Shown here: in pieces, positions 44,610 to 55,865 of the stretch
How positions within the stretch are numbered: position 1 is the first letter of the stretch
How the letters are laid out: every line of letters begins with the position of its first letter
NCBI GenBank assembly: GCA_018340805.1
Contig: JACMZG010001863.1
Location: 54,545,762 to 54,609,761, forward strand
DNA from: Microvelia longipes
Taxonomy: Eukaryota; Arthropoda; Insecta; Hemiptera; Veliidae
Length of the DNA: 64,000 bases
Direction of reading: 5' to 3'
Notes under the pieces: generated by a model
The model's database searches: none
What the model saw: the letters and a program-made list of their open reading frames with translations, nothing else
What the model was told of the DNA's origin: nothing
Made by a program: the position numbers and the translations under genes

Positions 44610-45170
44610 GAACAAAATCAAGGATTTACTTGCCGTATTGAAATGGAACTTGGTATGTGCTTCTTTATTACGCAAAGGTAGACACTTGTACCAAATTCCA
44701 ACTCGATTGGTTTATTTTATACCATTTTTTTTATAAATCGTACACACGTCATTTGGTAAAAATTTAACTAATGCTGATAATGAGATGAAACTTAGCACAC
44801 ATGTTTGACTTATATGTATATCTAGAAGTGAATATCTTTGATAGAGACTTTATGATCCGTAGATTTCTTGTATTGTATATGTAATGACGAATGTATACCC
44901 CAAAAAGGGTCTTAAACATAATAAAGATTTTATTTATTTATTTATTATATGGCTACATGCGTGCAGAATCTCGCAACATTAATCGCAACATTTCTCCGTG
45001 TTTTATAATTTTTCAAAATTTTTGCTGAGTCATTATTGCGGGTAATGACGTCATGAAAAATATTATACGGATAGTCTAAATGCACCTATAGACTGATTTT
45101 TGTACAAAGTTTTAACTCTCTGGCATAAATAACCTGGGAGCTACGACGATAACAGACACACATACTCACA
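44610..45170 (+). repeat. Interspersed repeat family D, split by a LINE tail
   Basis: Matches 56965-57330 block by block ('tgccgtattgaaatg', 'cttgtaccaaatt', 'actaatgctgataatgagatg', 'atggctacatgcgtgca', 'tttttgctgagtcatta'). A minus-strand copy lies at 61930-62225. Between 'gacttatatgt' and 'atatggctacat' this copy carries an extra ~127 bp (44818-44944), absent from the other copies. Confidence 0.7.
44818..44944 (+). mobile_element. 5'-truncated LINE 3' end inserted in repeat D
   Basis: Contains ACCCCAAAAAGGGT (small hairpin), AATAAAGATTTTA and a (TTTA)n tail. Comparison with the uninterrupted copy at 57160 defines both edges. Non-coding remnant. Confidence 0.65.
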
Positions 45171-45540
45171 CTCATACAGACAGACAACTTTGTGAAAACC
45201 ACTCAGGAGGTCCTATATACACCTGAAATTTACACACAGGTTTTGGATTGTTCGCATACACACGATACAGTATAAATAAGGAAAAGTAAAAATTAAGCAA
45301 GTTATCAAAAAGACTAATAAATAAAATGGGTTGACGCTGGGATCCGTGGTGCAGCGGCAATATAGGCAATACACAACTGTATTGCGTAGTTAGTCTACCC
45401 AAAAACCTAAGTCTGAAAGACTTAGGCCTGTTTTAAAGACATTTTCCTAACAATTTTCTTACCTAAACCTAAACACACTGCGATTTTAAAACTCACTGTT
45501 TCTTATTTATACTATTTTCTCACTTTTTTACGGAAAAATC
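45171..45540. other. Spacer, possible SINE-like segment
   Basis: 45341-45365 GGATCCGTGGTGCAGCGGC resembles a tRNA A-box region, but no B box follows. A perfect 8-bp hairpin CCTAAGTC...GACTTAGG is at ~45406-45426. Too weak to call. Confidence 0.3.
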
Positions 45541-45718
45541 TTAAATTTTCCTCGGGAGAAACAAGTCATTGCTGCCGATTAGTAATTAACTTCCTTGGTT
45601 TCGCCTCGTGAGTTAACTAAATGGTTCCCTCGACAAGCCTGGGGAACCTACTTGACTACCCAAGGAGCGAAAAATCGCTTTTCTCCCTTGCTAAGTTAAT
45701 AACTATATAGTTATTTAT
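45541..45718. repeat. CTCCCGAGG-type hairpin repeat, diverged part
   Basis: Contains CCTCGGGAG, CGCCTCGTGAGTTAACTAA and CCCTCGACAAGCCTGGGG, related to the hairpin words inside the neighbouring TIR element. Confidence 0.45.
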
Positions 45719-45937
45719 GCAACAAGGGATGAAAGTAAGTTTTACAGCTCAAGTTAAAGTTTCATCCTAAGGCAGCGCCGAAGGAGGAACTAACTTCATT
45801 AGCTCACGAGGCCGGTAGGCCGAGGGAGATAAACTAGTTAGCTCCCGAGGCTTTTCGAGGGAGTTAACTAACATTTTGGCTCCCGAGGTTTGACGAGGGA
45901 GATAATACGAGAGCTGAAAACTTTCATCCCTTGTTGC
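45719..45937. mobile_element. Small TIR element with three CTCCCGAGG hairpins
   Basis: 219 bp. Terminal inverted repeat GCAACAAGGGATGAAAGT at 45719 and its inverse ending at 45937, with CAGCTC following inward on both sides. The interior has three units CTC(C/A)CGAGG...CGAGGGAG, each able to form a GC-rich hairpin, separated by TTAACTAA-like AT text. TTAT on both flanks may be a target duplication. Non-coding. Confidence 0.7.
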
Positions 45938-46730
45938 TTATTAAATTTTATCTACGACTAGAGAACTAATACTAACAACTATTAATATATTCTTCAGCTC
46001 CTTAATTGTTATTGTGTTAGTTTAGTTTATTCTTACCATGTCAATTACTCTGATGAAGAGAGAATAAAGCCACTATCTTCACATTATTTTATTGTAAGCT
46101 GTCAATAGAATAATGTGTAATACTATATTTGTAATTTAAACATTAGCGTGTGTATATTTATATTCTACCCGTAGTACCAACATAACACCAACAAAATCCT
46201 AAAAATTTCCTAAAATTTTAATTAAAAAAGTTGGCAACACTTTCACTTTTCCTCCCTTGGGAGTAAAAGTACATTTACAGTGTGAGATAACAAGACTGTA
46301 AGTAGAACTTACATTACAAGGAGTAGATAAAAGTTATTAGTTAAACTCATCCGAACAATCATTCTTATTTTCTCGAAAGAATTCGCTGAAACGGCTGCAA
46401 CCACCTTCTCTCTGTTTAAAGTGTCACGGAAGCTATGTATCATTTTTTCCCTCCATTTTTTATAGTTAGCATTTTTCCCTAAATAATTTGTGATTGGCTT
46501 GTTACATTGTTTTGTGAAGTTTTTTATTTCTGTTTTTATTTCTATTCTATTTGTTTATTATTTATCATTTAGTAGTCTAAACCAGTAGACATTAGTTAGT
46601 GTAAAGTAATTTTTTTATTTTTTGTAGATATGGTCAGTTAATAAATTAATGTTATAATATAGTCGCAGGTCATAGTGGAAGTGATTGTCAAATTAAATCA
46701 TTAACAGAGAAATATTCTTTGTTGAAGGAA
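45938..46730. other. AT-rich spacer, no gene seen
   Basis: No supported feature before the 50-bp tandem array. Confidence 0.45.
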
Positions 46731-47540
46731 TAATCTTTGTTAAAGAAATATCCTATTTCAGGAATATTCTAAATAAGGAATATCCATAGATAAAGAAATA
46801 TCCTAGTGCAGGAATATTCTAAATAAGGAATATTGTTTGATAAAGAAATATCCTAGTACAGGAATATTCTAAATAAGGAATATCCTTAGATAAAGAAATA
46901 TCCTAGTACAGGAATATTCTAAATAAGGAATATCCTTAGATAAAAATATCCTAGTGCAGGAATATTCTAAATAAGGAATATTGTTTGATAAAGAAATATC
47001 CTAGTACAGGAATATTCTAAATAAATATCCTTAGATAAAAGGCAGGATATTCTAAATAAGGAATATTGTTGATAAAGAAAATATCCTAGTACAGGAATAT
47101 TCTAAATAAGGAATATCCTTAGATAAGAAATATCCTAGTGCAGGAATATTCTAAATAAGGAATATTTGATAAAGAAATATCCTAGTACAGGAATATTCTA
47201 AATAAGGAATATCCTTAGATAAAGAAATATCCTAGTACAGGAATATTCTAAATAAGGAATATCGTTTGATAAAGAAATATCCTAGTACAGGAATATTCTA
47301 AATAAGGAATATCGTTTGATAAGAAATATATCCTAGTATAGGAATATTATATTCTAAATAAGGAATATCGTTTGATAAAGAAATATCCTAGTACAGGAAT
47401 ATTCTAAATAAGGAATATCGTTTGATAAAGAAATATCCTAGTGCAGAATATTCTAAATAAGGAATAATAAAGAAATATCCTAGTACAGAAAATTCCTTAG
47501 ATAAGGATATAAGTACAGCGTACAGCAATATCCTTTATCT
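46731..47540 (+). repeat. Tandem array, ~50-bp unit, about 15 copies
   Basis: The unit is 'aaagaaatatcctagt' then 'caggaatattctaaat' then 'aaggaatat', ending either GTTTGAT or CCTTAGAT. The two endings are interspersed and some alternate, suggesting partial two-unit amplification. Many short inverted words (TAAGGAATATCCTTA) within. A few units carry short deletions. Confidence 0.95.
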
Positions 47541-47852
47541 AAGGAATATCTTTTGTCGAAGAAATTTTGTAATTGAGGAATAATTCTTTGTCGCAGGAAT
47601 ATCCATTGTCTCATTAGACATTGATTATTAGATATTTGTTTGTTTATATGATGTTTGTCTATTGACAAATAACAACAATAGCTTTATCAACACCTGATAA
47701 AGCTGTTAATTAGTTATCTGTAATTATATTATATTAATTTTTTTATTAAATTAATAAATTTGTTTTACACTATGTATATTCTTAGAAGGGGGGGGGTGAA
47801 GTGAGCTTACAAATAAAATAGTTATTTTAGGAATGCATTAAACTCCTTAAAC

Positions 47853-48884
47853 CATAGAGATATTATTACTAGAGGGGCCCTAAAGGTTAAATTGTGAAAC
47901 ATCGAAAAAGTAACCTGACCGCACCTTCGATTATAAATTCAATCAAATAATGAGTACAAAATTACAATAACTTATATAGGAGAATGTTAAAAATACAAAT
48001 AAACACAAACAGTGTGCGGGAAGCCAAAATCAATTGATTTGAGAGATAAATAAAATAAATAAATAAAATCTTTATTTTATAAAGTGTACAAATGACAAGT
48101 AAAAAATGCGTCCTTCGAAATAGTTCTTATTTAACTATTTACAATATTTATCTAATAGGAACTCATTAATTGTATAATAAGTGTTCTCTTTTAAATAATC
48201 TTTGATTTCTTTTTTAAAATTATTAAACTGCATATTGCGAGTCTCTTGTGGTAGATGGTTGAAAAGTCTTATCCCTAGTACATGGTACCCTACTTCAGAC
48301 TTCTTAAGTCTGTGCTGTGGTATAATTATACCATGGCTTTTAGTTTCATAACCATGACTTTTATTATCAAAATTATTTTCATAGGCTTTAATAAACAATA
48401 GAGATTGGTAAATGAATAAATTTACTTCCGTCATAATGTTGAATTGTTTAAAATATTTCTTACATGATTCTGTTTGTTTTAATTCCTGCTATTATTCGAA
48501 TAATATGTTTTGCCTAATTAAAATTTTGTTCAGATTAACATGGCCCATATTAGTATTCCATATTAATCCTTGATTCAACCATTGCATGGTACACCATGAT
48601 CAACATATCTGTGCGTAAGTACTGTTTTATTTTCCTAAATACATAAGTATAGCTTGATATTTTACTAACTACTTTATCTATATGATCATTCCAAGTCATT
48701 TTACTATCTATTATTATACCTAAGAAGTTAACACTATTTTGCTTATTATTTTGTTTTAAACTTAACTCACTCTTGAAGGAGGTTTCAATAAGGTTACACA
48801 GAGCCTCTGAGATTCCCAAAATAATGTTTCAGGCCTCTCAACGTATTGAAATAGGCTATGCCCCCTCTTGTATATATCTCTATG
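47853..48884 (+). mobile_element. MITE family A copy interrupted by a LINE fragment
   Basis: Left half 47853-~48040 (CATAGAGATATTATTACTAG start) and right half ~48762-48884 (ends GTATATATCTCTATG). The join would restore the consensus 'aattgatttattataacc'. The flanking 8 bases (CCTTAAAC and GCTAAAAT) do not match, so one edge has changed. Confidence 0.85.
48041..48761 (-). mobile_element. LINE 3' fragment nested in the MITE (RT C-terminal part)
   Basis: Minus strand. ~48550-48760 encodes the post-palm RT region (VNFLGIIIDSKMTWNDHID, then SKISSYTYVFRKI); ~48135-48434 encodes the ORF2 C-terminus (IPQHRLKKSEVGYHVLGIRL, then FNHLPQETR, YLKENTYYTINEFL). The two are joined through frame-broken text that still reads IIRIIAGIKTN. 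The 3' end at 48050-48075 is AATAAAGATTTTATTTATT. Resembles the LINE at 39920-40405 in type. 5'-truncated, dead. Confidence 0.75.
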
Positions 48885-48968
48885 GCTAAAATGGTGTAAG
48901 ACAAGCATTGCCACTTCTACGTCCTATCTCAATTGTTTAGTTCATTGCGGGAAAATGTAGATATTTAT

Positions 48969-49490
48969 TTCGTACGCACAGCGTATTTAACAGGTGATCG
49001 TATTCTATACGCATTTAATACGATCCGGTTCTTGCACCGTGTTTGTTTTGATCGAGTCACATAACGTTATAATTGATCTCGCAAAAAAATCGCGTTATTT
49101 ATTGTCAAGGTTCTTTAAGGTTAGTAAGTTTAAAACAAAAATCATATTTAATTAAATTGTGATTTCTTTGCATAGTAATAAAGTTACACTAAAAAAAGTT
49201 TGAAGCGTTATTTGGTGTAAAACGGTTGTTATATGAGTGAAATAATAGTTCGTAGAGAAAGTTATGCGTTACAATCACCTCTCAAGGTATATACAGTACT
49301 AGATGAATCTGGGGATTCATCTAGATTCCATCTCCAACTAGGGAGATGGAATTAGATCGATTCCATCTCTTCTTATGCTTGTACTAACAAGCTTATCCGA
49401 CTGGATTCTCCTCACATTGTTCTTACAGCGTATTTAACTGGCGTACTTAATACGATCTACGGATTTATAGTCTGCTGCGTGAACGTACTA
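48969..49490. mobile_element. MITE family B, ~520 bp
   Basis: Ends CGTACGCACAGCG and GCGTGAACGTACTA are imperfect inverted repeats. Shares all internal blocks with 55403-55865 and 27266-27660: AGCATATTTAACAGG-like start, GATCGTATT...AATACGATCC palindrome, 'taattaaattgtgattt', 'agtgaaataatagttcg', a 'gattccatctcc' hairpin region. No open frame. Target duplication not clear. Confidence 0.7.
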
Positions 49491-50913
49491 TTAGATTTAA
49501 ACAGAGAGAAAGATCGCCTTAAACAACTTATTTCTTATTCCCTTATTAATCGATGAACATTTTAACTAATTTTTGTATATCAATCAAAGCATTACATAGC
49601 AAATAATTTGAAAAAAATGAGCCAAAAGTGCTATCTGTTATATATCAGAATATACTCTGGATATCCAATCCAATCCAGTTTTTCCATAATGTACTCCCTG
49701 AATTTTTAGCAGGTCTATTTTAACTATGAATGTCTAAATAAACACTACTAAGAATGAAGGGAACGAGGGAAAGAGTCTCTATAAAAATGATTTTTATTAC
49801 TGTTGCCTAATGTATTTGAAATAAATTTATTCTCTTCTAATTTTGTTTAAATTTATTGAATTATACCAGGTAGAAGAAAATGACGATTTTGATAAAACCT
49901 TAATGATAAATAAATTTTTATATTATTTGTATCTTATATAGAAAATTGTATCACATTGTGATAAAAATAAGATTAGATTGAATGTATATATTTGCAAAGA
50001 GAGAGGGTTTGAATGTGTGAGAGAGGTGTGAAGACTCGTGGAATATGAGCGAGTTATAGATATTACGGAGCGAGGTAACGACCCCTCTGGGAGGGTTAAG
50101 ATTAAATTCCATCTTACGGCCAATCAGGTTTCTCCTATACTACCCTTTTACACCGAAAGAAAATTGATATTCAACTACGAAGGTTGGAAATATTATCATA
50201 ACTCGGCAGTTCTGGACCTGGATATTTTTGGGCAAATCTTTCATCCCTAGGATCTGAATATCCCTGAAGGTAATTGGACCCGTCCACAAATCCCCAGCAT
50301 ATACCTGAGAGCCCTTTTTCCCAAGGAATCTTCCTTTTATCTTATGAATATTTCATTATATTTCTGGTTTTTCGGCTCCTAGCTCGCTATATCCTCGTTT
50401 TCTCCGTTACTAACTGGAAAGCGATTTTCACTCGACTTTTCCACGACTTGTTCATGTAAATTACTGTTAATATATTTTAATGTTTCATCAATTTCCATTT
50501 TATGATGACGTTAATTTCAAGTTAAAGTAGATTCTCCCGGAAAATGGTTTTATATCCTCCTATATAACTTCCTCCTTCTCTGTACTTGCTTGAACCTCTA
50601 TACATAATCCTTATCTGAATAAAATACCTATTTCTCAAAGAAATTATTCGATCCTTAGGTGAAATATAAAACTTAACCTTTTGCAAAGGTTATAAATATT
50701 TCTATTAAACCAGCTAAAACTTAAGCAAATGCATGTATTGATAAACTGAGGTGATTGATATCACCTCGGTACATTCGTTTAGCCAAAATAGGCTTCCTAT
50801 CGTGGAACAAGGCTTCCCACCCTATAGATTTCAAAATTATAGGGACATATATTATAACCGTATAAGCTAGCGTGTTTACGAAAATTGAGCTCCTTTATTC
50901 ATGAAAATATGTC
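49491..50913. other. No convincing gene; two short open frames
   Basis: Frames at 50038-50250 and 50274-50459 have moderate-complexity text (QVSPILPFYTERK; FLLSYEYFIIFLVF) but no splice signals, domain or homologue I recognise. The segment 49905-50640 is less AT-rich than its surroundings and could be a degraded LTR or element end. Left uncalled. Confidence 0.35.
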
Positions 50914-51078
50914 AAACTGTGCTTGTCACAGGTGTGGTTTAGAACTGTGCTCGCCACAGATGTAGTTTAGAACTGAGCTAGCCACAGATGTGGTTTAGAA
51001 CTGTGCTTGCCACAGATGTAGTTTAGAACTGTGCTAGCCACAGATGTAGTTTAGAACTGTGCTAGCCACAGATGTAGA
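50914..51078. repeat. Minisatellite, 28-bp unit, about 6 copies
   Basis: Unit TTTAGAACTGTGCTAGCC then ACAGATGTAG; TGTG...CACA allows a small hairpin in each unit. Non-coding. Confidence 0.9.
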
Positions 51079-52161
51079 AAAAAATTAATATAGAAATTTT
51101 GTTAGGATTAAAAAATTATAAGACCAACTCTACCTGACTTGTAAGTGTTAATTACCAGCCTCGGCTGGAAATTTCCATAGCCTGCCCTCGCCTTCCGCTC
51201 AGGGGCTAATTTATAAAATTCGCCTACAAATTTCCATTTTGCTGCCGTGCAGCATGATATTACTATTATTAAACAAATATTTTTTTTATTAATCATCAAA
51301 TTTATCATAAACATTTTATAAAGCTAATAGGGGAAAGGGTCTAGGAATTTTCTTTTCTGCATCCTTTTGCAACATATAGACTACATTGCGTAGCAATGCA
51401 GCTCCTTTTCTCGATTTATCAAAACACACTTATTACTTTTTACTTTAGTATAGTCTTTCGGAAAAACCAGAAATAATCTCTACAAGTAGCTCAAGTATGG
51501 CTTAGTCCCACTATCCGTAAGTTTTCATCTGAGCTAAGATTTTTATCTAAATGCTGAACACTGGCAACTGGACTATGCTGAGTTCAGCAATAGTTTATGA
51601 ACGCATCTTAATTCAAAGCGGAATGGGAATTATGAAATAACGCCTTCTTCTATCTAACTAGTATAAAAGGAGACTCCCATTTTTTGTAAATGAAATTTCC
51701 ACGTTTCAGGATCTAAAACCCCCGAAAATGGAGTGTTTTTATGTGTGGGATATATGAGCCTTTTGCTGTAAAAACTATACAAGTAAAAAGACTGAACCGA
51801 TTTATACCTAACTTGGTAAAAAAATCATGTCCTATGTAAGAAAGAACTGATCAGGTTTACATAGCGTCTTGGACGCTACAAACAAAACTGTACATAATAA
51901 TTTTAGCTATAAAGAAATCCAAATCATTTTTGAAAAACATATTTTTCATAAAAACTAGTCAAAGATTATTTGAAGATTTCCAACAAGAGCTCATCCCACT
52001 TGGGTTATAAAAGTTCTCGAGATATTTAAACTTGAAGTGCGAGCCGAGGAGTGGTCAGTGTTCTTTAATTTAAAATTCATTAAATAGGGTATATCTTAGT
52101 CCTATATTTAGCTTTATAGCTATATTTGGCTTGTTTTTAATTTATAACTAATAATTGCAAG
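51079..52161. other. AT-rich spacer, no gene seen
   Basis: No supported exon, RNA gene or element boundary. Confidence 0.4.
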
Positions 52162-52173
52162 TTATAACTTAAG

Positions 52174-52570
52174 ACACAATATAATTGTGCGAGAGACACC
52201 TAGGAAATGTAACAAGCAAAATGCAATGCTACATCTGGGAACTGTTCCATCATTTGACATTCTTCATCATTGATGGCTCGACGTAATGTCATGTCCCACT
52301 CTGTTTCAATACGTCTAATTCATCAGGGCGCCGACAGAGCCTTAACTCAGCTCAGGGTCTGTCGGCGCCCTGATGAGTTAAACGTATAACAAACAGAGTG
52401 GGACATGACATTATGTCGAGCCATCAATGATGACGAATGTCGAATGATGGAACAGTTCCCAGATGTAGCATTGCTTTTTATCTTGTTACATTTCCTAGGT
52501 GTCTCTAGGACAATTATATTGTGTCAACTATTCATGTTTTGCAAATCACGGTAGTATCAAATGATATATA
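52174..52570. mobile_element. Foldback element family C, long copy, 12-bp target duplication
   Basis: Inverted arms of ~175 bp (52175-52350 and 52353-52528) meet at a GC-rich centre CATCAGGGCGCCGACAGA and its exact inverse (52323-52376). After the right arm a ~42-bp unpaired tail ends TATCAAATGATATATA, as in the 42344 copy. Flanked by TTATAACTTAAG at 52162-52173 and 52571-52582. The whole transcript would fold into one hairpin of ~350 nt. Non-coding. Confidence 0.88.
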
Positions 52571-52582
52571 TTATAACTTAAG

Positions 52583-53129
52583 GACTACCTAGACGGATCT
52601 GTCCGATCGGAAAATCGTATTAGGAAACAACCCTAAACCCTATTCGGGCTAAATCACATTTTTATTATCTTCCAAAAGAATTGATGATTAGTCATTTAAA
52701 ACCAATAGAAACCGGTAGCTGCAGAAACACCAGCATAATCCAGTTCATTAAGAGATGTGGTTTTACTGTTCCCCGTATCTTCTAAAATACAAGCAGGACC
52801 AGATGATCCTCAAGTACTTATCTGATTTTAGTAACACGACCCAGTGATACGGCTGCCTACCAAGGGGACGTCACCGCCACATCTGTCTCGTTCCCTATAA
52901 AGCAGTGTCATTTTTCTAAGTATTATTTCTAATTCCTTTTATATTAATATAGCTTTAGTGATTTAAAACATGGTGTGTGATATTATTTATAAATCACAAT
53001 ATGTGATATAGTGATCATAGAAATCACTTATATGTAAGTGATTTATGACACTTGAGATTTGATTCGTTTCTTTGGTCAGAAGCAAAAAAAATATTGTCCC
53101 ACCTAGAGTATATTAATTTGTCAACGACA
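52583..53129. other. No gene seen
   Basis: Mixed AT-rich DNA with short inverted words (ATATGTGATATAG around 53000). No supported feature. Confidence 0.4.
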
Positions 53130-53335
53130 ATAATAATCATAGAGATATTATTACTAGAAGGGCCCTATAAGTTAAATTGTGAAACATCGAAAAAGTAACC
53201 TGACCACCTTGGGTTTTAAATATAATCAAATAATCAGTACAAAAAGACAATAACTTATATTATAGGACGTTAAAAATTCACATAAGAACACAAACAATGT
53301 GTGGGAAGCCGAAAACAATTGATTTATTGATGGAG

Positions 53336-53422
53336 ACCTTTGCCCATGAGGATAGCGTTGATGTGAAACTTCCATGCAGTATAATTTTTGCCATTAGTGA
53401 TTGGTACTTGCGTTTTACTCAT
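53336..53422 (-). pseudogene. Copia-type gag N-terminal fragment
   Basis: On the minus strand ATG (53420-53422) opens MSKTQVPITNGKNYTAW and continues KFHINAILMGKGL, then a stop created at the junction with the MITE. The pattern 'G.NY..WKF....L.GKGL' is the usual start of Ty1/copia gag proteins. Only ~30 residues remain; the rest was lost or was never inserted. Confidence 0.45.
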
Positions 53423-53494
53423 TGTTTGCTTGACCCTTTTCAAGTATCTGTATGAGTTCTTAAGATTTCCTTCCAAGTATTTCTTCTTAAGGGC

Positions 53495-53968
53495 CCATAA
53501 CCCTTGTTGGATGGAATAAATATAATTTCAAAGAAAGAAAACAACATTTGTTTTTCCACAACGATATAATTGAATATACAAAGCCAGCTTTCGACCATAA
53601 CGGTCATCATCAGTGCCTATAACCCAAACAAGGCAAAAAAAAATAAAAAGAAGTCAAAAAGTAAAAATAAAGAAAGCTAACTAACTAAATAAGCAAAACA
53701 AATTAAAAAGAAACCATGGTTTCTTTGTTTTGCTTATTTAGTTAGTTAGCCTTCTTTATTTTTACTTTTTTGACTTCTTTTTATTTTTTTTTGCCTTGTT
53801 TGGGTTTTAGGCACTGATGATGATCGTTATGGTCGAAAGCTGGCTTTGTATATTCAATTATATCTTTGTGGAAAGACAAATGCTGTTTACTAAATTATAA
53901 TATTCCACATCGCAATAATTTTCGGATTAAATATAATTTCAATCAAGTGAAGTGATTATTCCATCCAA
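53495..53968. mobile_element. Large inverted repeat with hammerhead-like motifs (possible Penelope pseudo-LTR pair)
   Basis: 53495-53712 and 53715-53968 are near-perfect inverted copies around GAAACCATGGTTTC, starting GTTGGATGGAATAA and ending with its inverse. Each arm carries GCACTGATGATGACC (or GATC), GGTCGAAAGCTGGCTTT: CUGAUGA, a 4-bp stem with GUUAU loop, GAAA, then a palindromic AGC/GCU stem. Penelope-like elements are known to have directly or inversely arranged pseudo-LTRs with hammerhead motifs, which this resembles. No RT is present here. Confidence 0.5.
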
Positions 53969-54110
53969 CATTTGTTATAACCTTGACCCACTCTAGAAGG
54001 AGGTTTCAATAAGGTTACACAGAGCCCCTGATAGCCCCAAGATGTTTCAGGCCTCTCAATGTATTGAGATAGGCTATGCCTCCTCTAGTATATATCTCTA
54101 TGTTAATAAT

Positions 54111-55402
54111 TTGTTTTTAAAGTTAAAACTAAATCAGATGATGTGCATTGGAGCAGCAAAACAATAATCTGAGAGACACTTTCGTATCAAGGTTTATATA
54201 TGACTGATATTTGTTTAGCTTCAGATCAAGGAAACGAATCTTAAATAAGGAAATCTTAAGTTTTAAAATACAACTATTAGTAAAAAAATGTTTTTAGACA
54301 TTATTAAAGAATAAAGGACTGTTTAGATTGAAACATGGTTTTGTTGAAATACGACTATCAGTCAAGAGACTTTGTTAGTTAGGACTGATGATGGTCTGTT
54401 ATTATTTAAACCTGTAGTAAGTAGAAATATACCTATTTGTATATAGGGATTTTCAATAAAGCACAAGTATTATATAATTTTTTAAGATTAAAAGGTTATT
54501 AATGTCATAATATATTTATTAGATATTAGCAGTCTCTCAATAGTGAGGCGATCAGTTAAAATTGATATAATAATTAGAGCAGTTAAATTGTTTTAATTGA
54601 TATTTTTTCTCATTACTGTTTTTTAGTAATCTGTTAGGACTGAGCTCAGAAATAACAAAGTGATTTAATATTAACTAAGGAATTAATCTTAATGTAGTCT
54701 TGAAGGTATGAGTTGTAATCGGTATTAACAAGGTCTTAAGAGAAAATACCTTGATATGCTTGGAAAACTCGATGTGGTGGATAATCGAGGTATTTCGGCC
54801 CTACTGGAATCTCCTGGGTCCTGTTCACATGGTTTTTTCTTAAACACTATTAAAGGAAGAAATAAATCGTATCCTTTGGACATGTTAAGCATGTGTCCTG
54901 AGGGACAACTAACATCTCTTTAGAAATTCAATTAAAAACTATTGGCCAAGCTTAGGAAGGTAAAGCTTTTCTGCAGAACATTAAGAACTAAATGACACGA
55001 GAAGAAGCTAAGAAATCATGGAGCAGAGAGAACTTAGAAGATTCTACTTAGGACCTTTAGTCACGTCATTATCAAATATTCATCGACCCACAAAATATTA
55101 TCCTTCCTGCATTGGAACTTAAAACCCTGATTAGAACTTGGTTATTTCGGTCGGAATTTCAGGTATAGTTCCCTGGAGGTCTTGCTTACGTGCTGCTCCC
55201 CCTCCCTGCCTAGTCATCACGCTATCCACATTATCCTCAAACTAACAGGACGTACCTTCATGAATTTATCAGACTATTTACGACTGGTTATTCCCTATTT
55301 TTTACCACTTCTAAGTAACATTTTAAGTCTGAAGTGCTTCTTGTCTGTTTCTATTTTCTGTCTGTTTTTTCGTAACTTAAGATTATAACTTCAAAAGAGA
55401 AT
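54111..55402. other. No gene seen
   Basis: AT-rich in its first half, more balanced from 54650 to 55380. A 68-codon frame at 55182-55388 has no support. Confidence 0.4.
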
Positions 55403-55865
55403 TACTACGTACACAAAGCATATTTAACAGGGGATCGTATTAGATACCCATTGTTTAGTCGATCGAGTGAGATTACGTGATAACTGATCCCGCCAAAATA
55501 TCGCGTCTTTTATAGTGAAGGTTCACTTTTGGTTAAAAGGAAGTTTAAAACAAAAATTATATTTAATTAAATTGTGATTTCCATGCGTAATAATAAAGTT
55601 ACACTAAAAAAAAATAATATTCCAAAAGTAATTTGATCACAAACGATAATATTGAAGTGAAATAAAAGTTCGACGAGAAGGTTATCCGTTAAATGCGATC
55701 GTCAAGGTACATACAGCGTATCGGGGGATCCATTTACATTCTATCTCTCTAGTTCTAGCGTATGCGATCGGATCCCCTCCGCATGGTTCATACACCTAAT
55801 ATTACCGTATTGAGAGATCGTATCCAATACGATCCGCGGATCTAGAAGTGTGTGTGAACGTACTA
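55403..55865. mobile_element. MITE family B, ~463 bp
   Basis: Ends TACTACGTACACA and GTGTGTGAACGTACTA are imperfect inverted repeats; interior blocks as in 48969-49490. Non-coding. AAAAGAGA occurs just outside both ends (55393-55400 and 55869-55876) but not at equal spacing, so I do not call a target duplication. Confidence 0.7.

Larger units (their letters stand above)
53138..54102 (+). mobile_element. MITE family A copy interrupted by a composite insertion
   Basis: Left half 53138-53335, right half ~53969-54102, ends CATAGAGATATTATTACTAG and GTATATATCTCTATG. Flanks ATAATAAT and TTAATAAT match at 7 of 8 bases. The interruption lies at 'gatttatt', within about 12 bp of the interruption in the 47853 copy. 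Confidence 0.88.

Noticed and set aside
45341..45430. tRNA-derived SINE
   Set aside because: Only an A-box-like stretch; no B box at the expected distance.
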